Shown: positions 29,535 through 48,984 of the stretch, piece by piece | Numbering within the stretch: the first letter of the stretch is position 1 | Layout: the number at the start of each line of letters is the position of its first letter | NCBI RefSeq assembly: GCF_030936135.1 | Contig: NC_082619.1 | Location: forward strand, 1,429,208 to 1,493,207 | Direction of reading: 5' to 3' | DNA length: 64,000 bases | Origin: Gavia stellata | Lineage: Eukaryota > Chordata > Aves > Gaviiformes > Gaviidae | Notes under the pieces: generated by a model | What the model saw: the letters and a program-made list of their open reading frames with translations, nothing else | Databases searched by the model: none | What the model was told of the DNA's origin: nothing | Position numbers and translations under genes: made by a program

Positions 29535-32500
29535 TCACGGCCCCCGGTTGTGGAAAGGCACGTAGCCACTCTCCGCCCCGCTCAGCGAGCCGCTGATGCT
29601 GAACGGTGGCACCAGCTCCACCGCCACTGCCCCCCGCCCGCTGCGGGGAAGGCAGAGATGTCAGCGAGCCGCATGCCCCCCTCCAGCCCCTGACAGCCTG
29701 CGGGACAGGGGCTGTCCCCGGACAGCCGGGGCTCCCCAGGGCATCTGTCCCAGGAGGCAGTGCCTGCAAACAGCAGAGCTCAGCGGGTTTGGGACTGGCA
29801 AGGGTTTGCGACACCCCCACACCGGGCGAAGGGAGCACCCAGCCCGCCCCAGGTCCCCGCGTGGCCTCACTCACCATGTGTGGTAGAGGCTGAAGACGAA
29901 GTCGGGCCCTGGGGAGGCAGGGAGGAGAGGTGTCAGAGCCATGTGGTGCCATGAACTCGCCTTTGCTTTGCCACAAGTCTGTGTGGTGGCGTGGGGATGG
30001 GCGGGACAGCCAGCTGCACCGGGACATCGCCGTGCATCCCGCTCCCCGGCCTCTGCGTGCCCCGGCTTGCCCCAGAGCCGCCCTGCACACAGGTTTCCCC
30101 CCGCCCCCGGGGACCAGCAAATGTCAGGCGTGCTCCCCACATGCCGAGCCCTGCAGCCCTTTTCTTTTGAGCCCTCCCTGCCCTGCTGCTGCCGTCCCCC
30201 TGCTCTGCCCGTACTCACGGTGCCAGCACTGGCCCCTCTGGTACCACCGGACGAAGGCGTAGCCAAAAAGCACCAGGATCATCAAGGCCAGCCCGACACC
30301 CAAGAAAACCCCGAGCACGTTGATGGGCTCTTGCCCTGTAAAGCAGAGGGAGAAGGAGCTCTGCAGACAAATGCCTGGGGGTTCTGATCATCCCCAGGTG
30401 GGGACAGGACTGCTGTGGGGCTGGGATACATCCCTCCACCCCGTGCTGTCCCTGTGGCGTGGAGGGACTGTGCTCTGTGAGGCTGTTGAGCTGTTGAGTG
30501 TTGTGGCATGGAGATTTTTGCTACCCCCAAAGCCTGGTGCTGGAGACCTGTGATCTTGGTCGCACAGCCACCGCCTCCGCTGTCCCCAGGTGAGCCGGCG
30601 GGCGGGATGCTGACCGGGAAGGGAGCCCAGAGAGGAGTGTGGGCAACCCACTGCCCTCAGCCCAATCAGGAAGGGAATGGCTGTAAACAGGAGCCCACGT
30701 TCCCCGTAAGCAGGACCCCCTACTCTGCCCGCTCCTGGCCCTGGCGGGAGCTCACCCAGACCCCAGGCAGCTTTCGGCTGTGCCCGGGGCCCATCACATA
30801 GCGCTGGAGGCGGGGAGGTGGCCACCCTGTCGATGCCTGTATCCCCACTCCTGGTCCCACGCACGCTCCTCTGGGGTGAAGCACGTTTCTTAGCTGCGCA
30901 GGGAGCTGTTGGCAATCAGCAGGGTTCAGCCATGCGATTTAGCTGTAATTTTGGCAGCAGAAGTGCAGGCAGGGCAGGGAGGTAGCAGAGCAGGGCTGGA
31001 GCCGAGGAGGCACTCTCTGGCTGTCACCTCCCGCAGCCGCTGTGTCCTGCAGCTCTGGCGCGCCTTGCCAGCCATGCCCTGGCAGCACCCGGCTGAGCGC
31101 AGAAGAGCAGCAAGGTGCCACAGCTGTGGCACTGGCTGTCCCAGCGCTCCCGCAGCCACGCAGTGCCATACCCCGGTCTGTCCCCGCTGCCGTCCCTGCG
31201 CAGCTGCGCAGACCCATTTCTGGACAGGCAGTTCCCTCTAGAGGATGCATTTGTCAGGGCGAGCAGCCTCCTGCTGCGGGCGCAGGCCTGGGGCCGGACC
31301 GCGCAGGACCTCTGCGGCAGCGCTGCACCCCTCCATCCCTCCCGTCCGCACCGCGGGGTCTGGCGAAGCCCAGCGCCGACCCACACTCCCGGCATGGCCA
31401 AGGGGACACCAGCGTGCCCAGACACCCCACAGCCAACGAGCAGCCATTTCTCTGCTGACAACAGGTTGCCTGCTGTACAGCCCAAGCCTTCTGCAATGTA
31501 CAGCCCAGGGCTGCTAATCGCACCTCTCTCCGGCTGCTACCAGCTCCCGCTCTCCCAAACCCCTGCGCAAACGCTGTCCCAGACCCTTCTCCGCTCTCAC
31601 ATCGGGCTCCGGCGTCAGCCCATCTCACAGGCAGCACAGCCTCTTGCACACCCGCCTGCACCCCAGCATCCCCGCACCCGCGGGGCCCCCCTGACCAGTA
31701 AGCTGCCCAGTTGCTCCCAGCGTGGCCCATTAGCAAAGCGCAGGCAGAGGTGGTGGTGGGCACAGCTCTGGGGGCTGTCGTGCCCAGGAGGGGACAGCAG
31801 GGTTGGGCCACTGCCCCGGTGTGTGGCCAGCCCCGCAGCGCTCCCTGGCCCGTGTGGAGGGCTTGGGGCAAGCGGCCGGCACTGAGACAGGGCGCTGTGC
31901 CTCGCAGCGGCAGGAGCGAGGAGGCAGCGGAAAAGGATGACCTAACAGCAGCTAAATTTAGACAGATGCCGGTGGAGTGAGAACATTTCCCCTGTGGTCA
32001 GCGTGTTTACATAGTGAGCAACGTCCCAGGTCGTCCTGCAACCCGCAGCACTTGCTCTACCTGACGGGATCCGGCAAACACCCAGGGAGCCGCAGAGCGT
32101 CGCACGGCCAGCTCCCAAGCTGCGCAGAAGATAAGCAGGACCAGCCTGCCCTTCCCTCCTGCTGGGCCCTCACGGCAGGGCTCGGGAGGCCAGGATAGAC
32201 ACGCGGGCAGCCAATGCACCCTGCTTCTGCCGGGCCAGGGGTGAGCCAAGAGCCCCGGGCCCCGGCACAGGCCGGCCTGGGTGAGGTCAGGGAGCCTGCT
32301 GCAGGAGTGACTCACGCAGCAGGAGCTGCGGGACAGGAGGAGCGTGGTGCAATAGCCTCCCTGAATCAGCTGGCTGCCGAAACTGCCCTCTCCCCACGCC
32401 TACCGCTGCTGGGAGGATGACGGCTTCATGTGCAGCCCCGGCCCCGTGCTGCGCGTGGGAGGCGCTCCCTGTCCCGACACCCTCGGGAGCAGACGTCCTC

Positions 32501-32619
32501 GCATCCCAGCGAGATGCCTCCGAGCAGCACTGCTCGAGGCAGAGCCACACCAGCAGCCGAGCCCCAGCTCCAGAGACAGCAGAGGGGAAGGGAAGGTTAC
32601 CAACCGCTACCTGTGCCAT
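29535..32619 (-). CDS. SMIM35: SMIM35, small single-pass membrane protein
   Basis: Four exons in transcript order: 32619-32601 (tentative), 30335-30219, 29908-29875, 29640-29535. Phases agree and give 91 aa ending in VPFHNRGP. The second exon carries one clear membrane segment (NVLGVFLGVGLALMILVLFG, then YAFVRWYQRG). The third encodes PDFVFSLYHT. The fourth is a soluble tail containing VELVPPFSISG. The position between IL10RA and TMPRSS4, on the opposite strand to both, and the short membrane layout match SMIM35 of mammals, whose function is not established. The last three exons are well supported by frame and splice sites. The first exon (MAQVAVG) was chosen because it is the one nearby ATG found with a donor of the right phase; it could be wrong. 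Confidence 0.7.
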
Positions 32620-35600
32620 AAAACATCCCCACCTCTGCTCCATAAGGGGAGAAAAATGCCACCTACTCACCTGCCCGGGGGTCCATTTGGCACCCAGTGC
32701 CGTGCCACAGGAGCTGCTCACGGCTGGCCCAGGCTGGGAGTTGCTGCAGCAGAGCCCGGCGCGTGCTGGAGCCCGGCACGTCCTGCCCGTCCCCTCCTCT
32801 CCCGGTGACACAGCCGCCCCAGCGCCTGTGCCGCAGCGAGGCCGGGCACCGCTCCTCGCCCGCCGGTTCAACTGGTTCCCAGGGGAGAAAGCAGAGGAGC
32901 TCCGGCAGACATCACTCCTCACGCGATGGACGTGCATCGCCTGTGCCCCAGCCCGGGACGGCTGCTGCCAGCCCAGCCCGGCCTCCCCACCCGCAGAGGG
33001 TAGGCGCGATGCCTGCCCGTGCGGGCAGCTCTGCCCTCCCGCTGCTGGCAGGGACAGGCACCCTGGCAGCGGCTGAACTGGTAGCGCTGGGAGCCCCAGG
33101 GGCAGGGATGCCCTGGACACAGGGGTGTCCAGCCCTGGCGAGGTGCTCGAGTGGCTGTGTCCTCCAGCTGCCACCTCCCGGCAAAGAGCAGCAGCCGGGA
33201 GGGGACAAGGTGCCACACAGAGCCTGGGCTTGAGCATTTGGGGATGCCCACAAAGGTTATGATGCCCGCCCACCGGGAAGACAGGGCCCCAGGGTGACAG
33301 GACGTCCCCCACCCACTGCCCCCAGCCACAGACACCTCCCGGTGCGATGCACTTACAGCTGTATTCGATCACCTTCTCAAAGCCCTGAGCCACAGGGTTA
33401 GGTGGCAATCACCGCCTGCTTGCAGAAAGAGCAGGAACCCGTCTCCCGTGGCTGCAGGTAGAAGGCAGCAAACAGGGATAACCATTAACAGCTTGGAAAC
33501 CGGGCAGCCAGGGGCAAAACCCCTGCCCCCCAGAAACCTCTTTGTGCACGCTTTGCCAGGCACAGCCTCTGACTATGCCGTGCCCCCGTGCAAGCGGCCA
33601 GGGCAGGAGCCGAGCCCACGAGCAGCCCTCCCCAGGAGCGAGCGTCTTGGCACCAAGACCCAGGGGTGATGCCTGGGACACGCGGGGACGCTGGCCAGGG
33701 AAGGGCGGGATGCAGAGCTGGCGGGATGCAGAGGGGATGATGCACAGACCCCGAGGCCCTAGCAGTGCCTGGCTCGGACAGAGAGGCCAGGACTGCTCCT
33801 CGCCGGGCAGCGGAGAGGAAAGGGACAGGGTGCACGTCCATGTGGCTCAGGGAGGCTGGCGGCTGTGCAGAGCCCTGGGCCAGCCCTGCCTGGCCCCTGC
33901 CTGACCCAAGACAGAGCCAGGGTGCCTGGAAGCCTGCGTCACGACAGGGCTCTGCATGCAAGAGGCCAGGAAAGGGTGACGGGCTGGAAACGCAGCCGCA
34001 CTCCAGGAAGCGGAGCCCCGAAGGCGCGTGGAGCTGTGACATAACATCTGCAAACCTCAGCTGCTTCCTCAAAGCCTTCGCTTAACCTCAAAGGAGGAAG
34101 AGCCGCGCCCTGCCATCTCCCACCCTGCGGATGCTCCCAGCTGCTCTCCCTTCCACAGCACAGCGGGGCCAGGCCCGGCTGTGGGGCGCGTGGGGCTGGC
34201 ACCGGGATGCTCTGGGAAGGCAGCCCATGCCTCGAGGGGGTCTCTGCAGAACGGCACAGGGCTGCAGCTGCGCAGGTGGTGCTGGATACCGGGGACTGAG
34301 CTCACTCCAGAGCCTCTGCCTGATCCCTGCTGGCCCAGCAGCACCCATCTCTTGAGCTGCTTTTGCTTTTAAGCCACAGTTTGTTCCCTGCCAAGGGACA
34401 GGCATGCCCAGACTGGGCAGGAGAGCTCGCTCCACCACACTGCACCTCACGCTGCATCAGGTGCCCGCGCAGCCATGTGCCTGTACTGCGCGCAGCCCCT
34501 TAAACCAGTCTGCAAGCTGAAGGCTCCCGCAGTAGTGCTGGGCAGCCTCCTGCACAAAGCCCGTGGCTGGACCTGCCGGCTGCCACTGCTCACTCTCCAT
34601 CCCATGGTCTCTGGGCATCGCATGGACCATGTGGGCAGCAGCCGAGACCGCAGCCTGCTGAGGTCCCCACACCTCCCAAGGGGGCCGGATCCTCACCCGA
34701 GAGTGTGGGGGGGCTGTCCCTTACCTGCAGAGCCACATGCAGATGCCAGGATCCCTGGTCAGGCTACCAGGCTGTGCCACCCACTCTCCCCAGAGCGGGC
34801 AGGGTCCCTGCTGCGGCAGATGTGAGCTGGCACAGCGATGGCACGGCTCCCCGGCTGAGGAGCTGCAGGTCCAGGACACTCCGCAGTCTCCCTGCTGGCA
34901 CAGTGCACGCGCCTGGCAGCAGCAGCTCTCTCCGACCGTTGGGAAAGCTTGATTACAAAAGAAGGAGAGGGTAATTAGCTGCTCGGCAACTCCTGCACAC
35001 CCACCACTTCCAGCATGAGTCTGCACGAGGCCAGGCTTTCCAGCCAGCTGCCAGCGGGGCTGACCGCAGCCCGCAGACTCCCTGACCCCAGCCCGCTCCC
35101 TGCACCGGCCTTTGCCCAGCTGCAGCAAGCGGCTCCTGCACGCCTACACCTAAATGCCCATCCTGCCCAGCAGTGCTGCCAGCAGCGGGCTGAAGCAAGC
35201 CGCTCTGTCCCAGAGTTATTATTCCTGGACACGTAGCCCAGCTTTGCATCAGAGACACGCACAGCTCCACGAGCAGCCGCAGCACCTGCCTGCGGGCACG
35301 GCACTCACCCGAAACAGGGCTCGGGGGCTGTAAGAGCCCCTCTCTCAGTGAACTGAACCAACGCAGGGCAGCTGCCCTGCAAAGGGACGGGGGCATTGCA
35401 GGAGAAGGGCATGGCCATCCCCAAGCTCGCACCGCAGTGCCCCACTTGCGGACCCAGCCTCGGCACTGAGCCCAGCGCATCTGCATGGATAGCAGGCCTC
35501 CGTAAATCTCCATAAATGGTCCAGGAGCATCCCAGTGGTGTAGGAACCAGCAGTCAGCATGGCTGCAGTGCTGCTGTACCCCGGCAGGGACAAAAGCTGT

Positions 35601-36489
35601 GGAGAAAGAGGGAGGTTTGTCCCAGAGGGTGGCTAAGGGAGTCTGGAGGGGCCACGCTCAAGCCCCTGCCCTGCCCAGCTTGCCGGGGTGCCCACTGTGA
35701 CAATGGCTGGGCAGGGGGTGGGCACCCCACTCCCACTGGGGAGCAACGGCTTCATACAGCCTGCCCAGGACACCAGCTCCTCCCGCAGAGCCGGACACCT
35801 GCCCGCGCCTGCCGAGCCCCTGCCAGTGCTGCCTGCAGCCCCAGCCTGCGTGGCAACCCCAGAGGTAACCTGCCACGGGCACCCGCTCGCTTTCCTTTTA
35901 ACTTCGCCCCGGCGCTGCCAGGAGCGCCTGCCAGCACAACCTGGGGCCGCACAGGGACACACAGACCGAGTGACCTGAGGGACAGGAGCGTATAATGGCC
36001 TGGTAACCTCATGCGTAAACTCTTCTCCTTTCCTCCTCCACCTACTAAAACCTCTGTTTAAAAACAAGCCGGTGCAACGCGGAAGAGACAGACAAAGAGC
36101 GGGATGGCTGTGGTTCCTCTTATCATCAGGAGAGGAGCAGGAAAAATCCTGCTCTGTCAGTCAGTTCACCTCTGATAAGCTATTTTGTGACAGCAGCTCT
36201 GCAGGTGAGTCACCCTCCAGTGGCAGATGCTCAGGAGATTATTGCAGGTGATGGTGCTGCTGATAGACCGGTGTTATATTACAATACAAATCATAATTCC
36301 TGTTTCACAACTCCTGTTGCGGGTTTTAAGGAGTGCTTGGGCGATCCTGCCCCAGTGTTAGTACAGCGCGGGCAGAGCAGCACAGGCACAGGGGCGGCGG
36401 GAGCAGCGCCAGCCCGGGCTCCCTGGGCATCGGGGCACCCACAGCCTCCCCGTGTCCCGGACTGGAGGATATTGGCTGGCTTTCTGCAG
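32620..36489. other. Region between SMIM35 and TMPRSS4
   Basis: The 5' ends of SMIM35 (minus) and TMPRSS4 (plus) face each other here. No further coding exon was recognised. The DNA is GC-rich with unremarkable open frames. The TMPRSS4 promoter and a likely untranslated exon are at the right end. Confidence 0.45.
36119..36204 (+). promoter_or_regulatory. TMPRSS4: Paired GATA motifs and likely untranslated exon end upstream of TMPRSS4
   Basis: GATAAG occurs on the minus strand at 36119-36124 and TGATAAG on the plus strand at 36173-36179. Immediately downstream, CTGCAG|GTGAGT gives a strong donor after 36204. A good acceptor before 36490 would join it to the exon carrying the TMPRSS4 start codon. 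I read this as the first, non-coding exon and proximal promoter. It is inferred from motifs only. Confidence 0.35.
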
Positions 36490-36512
36490 GCAGAAGACCA
36501 CGGCGGCGCTGG

Positions 36513-45085
<8,573 letters not shown>

Positions 45086-45459
45086 GACCTGCCAGGACGG
45101 TTCCCTCCCCTCTCCCCAAGCCTCCCTCCCCGCCCCTACGCGCTTGGCTGTCTCGGCTCCGGCAGCAGCTGGGAAATGGATCTCAAGCCACGGAAGGTGA
45201 GCGGTGCCTCCCGAACCCTCGCTGGCAGGCTGTGATTTAGCGCGCCAGAGGCCAGCCAAGGGAGCAAAGGGCGGCTCGGAGCGACGGCTACCGATACCAT
45301 GAAGGAATCCGACCGGCTCAAAGCTCCCTTCCGGAGAAAGATTAATTTATTGCCCTGTGCCGACCCTGCTGTGGCAGGAAGGCTCCTGTGGGGCGAAGCT
45401 GCTGTTTCCTCACTACTGTTACACAGAGAGAAATGATGTTTGTGCTGTAGAGTATCCCC

Positions 45460-45465
45460 ATTAAA
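45460..45465 (+). terminator. TMPRSS4: Probable polyadenylation signal of TMPRSS4
   Basis: ATTAAA lies about 375 bp after the TMPRSS4 stop codon. It is followed within 10-25 bases by a GT/T-rich tract (GTATTTGTTTTTT), the usual downstream element. It is the best candidate 3' end for the gene. Confidence 0.5.
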
Positions 45466-46214
45466 AGAAAGTATTTGTTTTTTCACACAGCCTTTGAAGG
45501 CTTTGTCCCCCTTGCTTGCAGGGGTATTTTTCACAACACCCTGCGCTATATGCCGGAGCTGCTTCCCCCGCGCAAGGCAGGGTTTATTTGCTGGCTCTTG
45601 TGAACAAGCTGTTCCTGCGCACAGGGAAGGAAGCACTGCGGTGACCTCGGCCACTCAGTCAGACAAGCTGATCAGAATGGGGTCAGTTTAAATGACTGAA
45701 AACAAACAGGGACGTTAGGCATTCTTTTAAATCAACTTTTTCTAGCGTAGCTTCAGCCCCAGTAGAAATCAGGGCCATTCCCAGGCAACGTGGCAGGGAG
45801 GGATCCTGCTTTCCAGGCAGCTGCTCTCAGAGAGCCTTTTGCGCTGAGCAATACCCCCAAGCACCCTGCAAATGCTGGCCTGCCGGCAGACGGGGACCCA
45901 TGGCCCCGGCTCCAGGCACCCAACTCGAGCGGGCAGCGCACACCCGTGGGTGCTGGGAAGCAGCACGCAGCCCTCGCCCCAGGGTGTCCAGGAGGGAGCA
46001 GGAGGATGCAGGCAGAGCGGCGGCAGTCGTCCGCCCGGGACGAGTGGCTACCAAGAATGGACACAGCCCGCGCTCGGCACACAAGGGGAATGCCGCTGCT
46101 CTTTGCCTCGGCGCAGGGCGCGACGCAGCGTGCGTGCCCAGGGGGGTCACGGCAAGCCTGAATAGACACCCACAGCAACCCACACTAGAGCGAGTTTCTC
46201 TAGTAAACATAAAC

Positions 46215-46220
46215 TTTATT
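46215..46220 (-). terminator. SCN4B: Probable polyadenylation signal of SCN4B
   Basis: The minus strand reads GAAATAAAGTTTATG, with a canonical AATAAA. It lies about 2.8 kb beyond the SCN4B stop codon in an AT-richer zone. Long 3' UTRs are usual for sodium-channel beta subunit genes. Confidence 0.55.
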
Positions 46221-46834
46221 TCATTCAAGGCAAAGCTAACTAAACCTCTACAGTGCAAAAATGTGCTGTAAGTCATCACACAGCATGTCGTACACATCCT
46301 GTGTTTATTCGCAGGTATCTCCTACATGTACTTATATATGCTTCTACACATACGTGTCTGTCACAGCGCGCGCCTCCGGCAGGGCCTTCTCCCCCGCGCG
46401 CCCCGGAAAGCCTCTGCAGCCCCCCCGAAGCCCTGGTGACAGCAGGGACCCCGCAGGAGCTGGCACAAGCTGCCACGCCAGCCCGCTCCCCCGGAGCCCC
46501 CTGCGCCACGTACAGCACCCGCAGACGTATGCGTATAGAGAGTGTTACATTGCAAAAAACGGTTATGTTGACTTTTTCCATCAAGCCAGAGGAGTAATCC
46601 ATGCATAGTACAGCATTGCATATCCTGTGGTAAGTGGACCTGTGTCCAGATACCGTCTAAAAAAGGCCAACAGGTTAGGACAGCTAAAAATAGTTCTTTA
46701 AAAAACTCCCTTCCCTCACTGTCCTCTCCCACGGGAGGTCTCCTCCAAGGGTGGGCCGGGGGGTCTCTTGGGGCAACTGGGAGGTCTCGCGCCGTCCTGC
46801 CCAGACTCTCACGCGTGACAACGGTACGTTAACA

Positions 46835-47055
46835 ACACCTTGCACTTACAGAGTGCCTTTCGCCCCGGGATCTCAGAGCACTTCGCAAAGCGATGCGGGG
46901 ACCCCCACACCTCCTGCGAGGTAGGTCACGTTCACCGTCCCCATTTTACAGGTGGGGAAACTGAAGCACAGCGAAGTCAAGTGATTTGCCCGAGGGTCCC
47001 ATGTGTCCTCAGAGAGGGGACCGGGATCCCGGGGACCTGACTCCCACTGGCCCGG
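46835..47055 (+). repeat. MIR-like SINE relic
   Basis: The order of segments is CACTTACAGAGTGCC, then GATCTCAGAGCACTTCGCAA, then GTCCCCATTTTACAGGTGGG, GAAACTGAAGCACAG, and a tail with GTGATTTGCCC and CCTGACTCCCA. This is the typical layout of an old tRNA-derived amniote SINE of the MIR/CORE type. It lies in the probable SCN4B 3' UTR, antisense to that gene. Confidence 0.65.
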
Positions 47056-47639
47056 CTAAGCAGCAGCCAAGGAAACCTGCCTGGGGCCAGGTGCCTGTGC
47101 CCGTCTCCCGTCCCAGACGCAGGGCCCTGCTCCAGCGGGTGCCCCTGAGCCCAGACCGGGCGCGGGCAGCTGGCCGTGCGGCCGGGCAAAGGCGGCAAGG
47201 TGCTCTCCGTACCACCGTCCCCACAAGCGGGCGGGTGGGTCCCACCTCTCCCACAACAGTCTCCAGAGGAGGTAGCACCTAACCTTTCCTTTGCCTTGCC
47301 CACCAGACCCTCGCCTACCTTCCGCTCCGGCCCCTCCGTCGGGGTGCAAGCCCCCACAGCCGGGGAAGTCAGGGCCCAGCTTTGATTCCCAATTTCGAGT
47401 GGGGACGGGAGAGCTGCCTGTCCTGCAGCTTCACTGACAGACACCCACAAATAAAGGAGAAATAGGACCAAATCACGTTGTAAAGGACATTGTCCACTTC
47501 AGTTGTGGGATCAGCTCATTCCCTTCATGTCTCACTCTCTCATTCTCCCTTCATGTCCTGCTACAGCCCTCGGGAAGGGGGCTGGGCTGCCCGAGTCCCC
47601 ACTGCAGGTACCCTTCGCAAAGACCCTCTGGCCTTCTGT

Positions 47640-47830
47640 GGCTCCCCTCATCCGAGGATCTCAAAGCACTTCACAAATGTTAGCCAAGGAAGCCTCACAA
47701 CAACCCCCGTGAGGTAGAGCAGTATTATTATCCCCATTTTACAGACGGGGAAACTGAGGCATGGAGAGGCAGAGCGACTTGCCCAAGGTCACCCAGTGGG
47801 CCGGTGGCAGGCCCGGGAGCGGGCTGGTGC
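47640..47830 (+). repeat. MIR-like SINE relic (second copy)
   Basis: The element shows GATCTCAAAGCACTTCACAA, AGCCTCACAACAACCCC, GTGAGGTAG, TATTATTATCCCCATTTTAC, GGGGAAACTGAGGCATG and ACTTGCCCAAGGTCACCCAG. It is the best preserved of the three copies in the window and has the same orientation as its neighbour 0.6 kb away. Confidence 0.75.
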
Positions 47831-48984
47831 AGCCCTCGCCGGGCTCCCTTCGCCAGGGCTTGACCGTGCTCCCTCCCTGCATCGCGGCCGGAGTGCCACA
47901 GTTTTCCTTGGGTGAAAGGGAAACGCAATCAGCCGTTCTCCCACTGGAGTCTAATATAAAAAATATCCGCCTAACAAGTTAAGCCTTGGCGAGTCAGCAT
48001 CGAAAGCATGGCTGCTCTGAGCGCCGAGCTTTAAAAAGAGGGGAGGAGGAGTAGGAGCGGCAGCAGCACAAACCCAGGGAGTGCCTCCCGAGAAGGCTGG
48101 CTGGGGGAGAAGCCCCCCGCTGCCCCCGGGGACGGCCCTGCGCAGGGGCAAAGTGAGCGTGAAACATGGAGCTTCACCCTGCCGTGCTCCCGCCGCGGGC
48201 CAGCAGCCACCCCGGGACACAGCCGGCCCCAGCCACTGGACCCCCAGCCCTGCCGCGGGAGGAGCGGAGGCACCTCGGGGCTAGCCTGCCCCGCGGGAGC
48301 GTGGCACCCAGCCCCTGCCGGGAAGGGATGACAGCCCTGACTACAACGGGCCTTCCGCGGATTTGGTTCTCAGGTGTGCTTAACAGGAATGCTGAAGCCA
48401 AGCCCTGCCACGACAGCCTTGCTTCCTCCCTTCCTCCTGTGCTGGACCCCCCAGAAACGCAGCGAAGGCAGGAGCCTCTATCTCTACGGCGAGTTTTGTG
48501 CACCCTTGCTTCTGCTCCAGAAACCTTCTGCGTGATGCCCGCCCCAGCTCGGCATCGCCCGAGTCAGACAAGACGCCCCAAGCTCCCGGCAGCCTCTACC
48601 CCCCAGGCACACCGGGACCCCTGGCTGCCCCAGCACCCCACACCCCTGGAGCACAGTGCACGCAGCACCGCACCCGCCCGGCCGCAGACCAGGGTAATCC
48701 CCAGCACCCGGCCCCTTCCCTGCCCACCCGGCACCTTCTTGCCTTCGCTGAGCGGAGCAGGCGGCTCCCTCCGTCCCGGCGGCATCCCAGTCCGAGTCTG
48801 CAAGAAGCTCCCAGTCCCCCCGGCAGCAGAAGTCTTTCCCGAGAAGCAGTGCAGGTTGCAGGCACGTGTGTAATAGAAAGATGTCTCAAGCGTTGGCAGT
48901 TTGGAAAGAACACAAAAGGGAAAGGCTTGCCCCCCGGCCCCCCTCCCTGCTGCCGGGCGGGCTGGGGCTCGGGGCGCTGCTGCT

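Larger units (their letters stand above)
46190..48984 (-). other. SCN4B: SCN4B 3' untranslated region (inferred)
   Basis: This spans from the SCN4B stop codon to just past the AATAAA on the minus strand. It contains two SINE relics in antisense to the transcript. It also contains an AT-rich terminal part (46200-46700) that looks more constrained than the flanking GC-rich DNA. The extent rests on the hexamer only. Confidence 0.45.

Noticed and set aside
33357-33381. Alternative upstream SMIM35 exon (ends EYS before a GTAAGT donor, phase fits)
   Set aside because: It has a good donor and the right phase but no in-frame ATG, a weak acceptor, and a stop just upstream. The exon at 32601-32619 is simpler.
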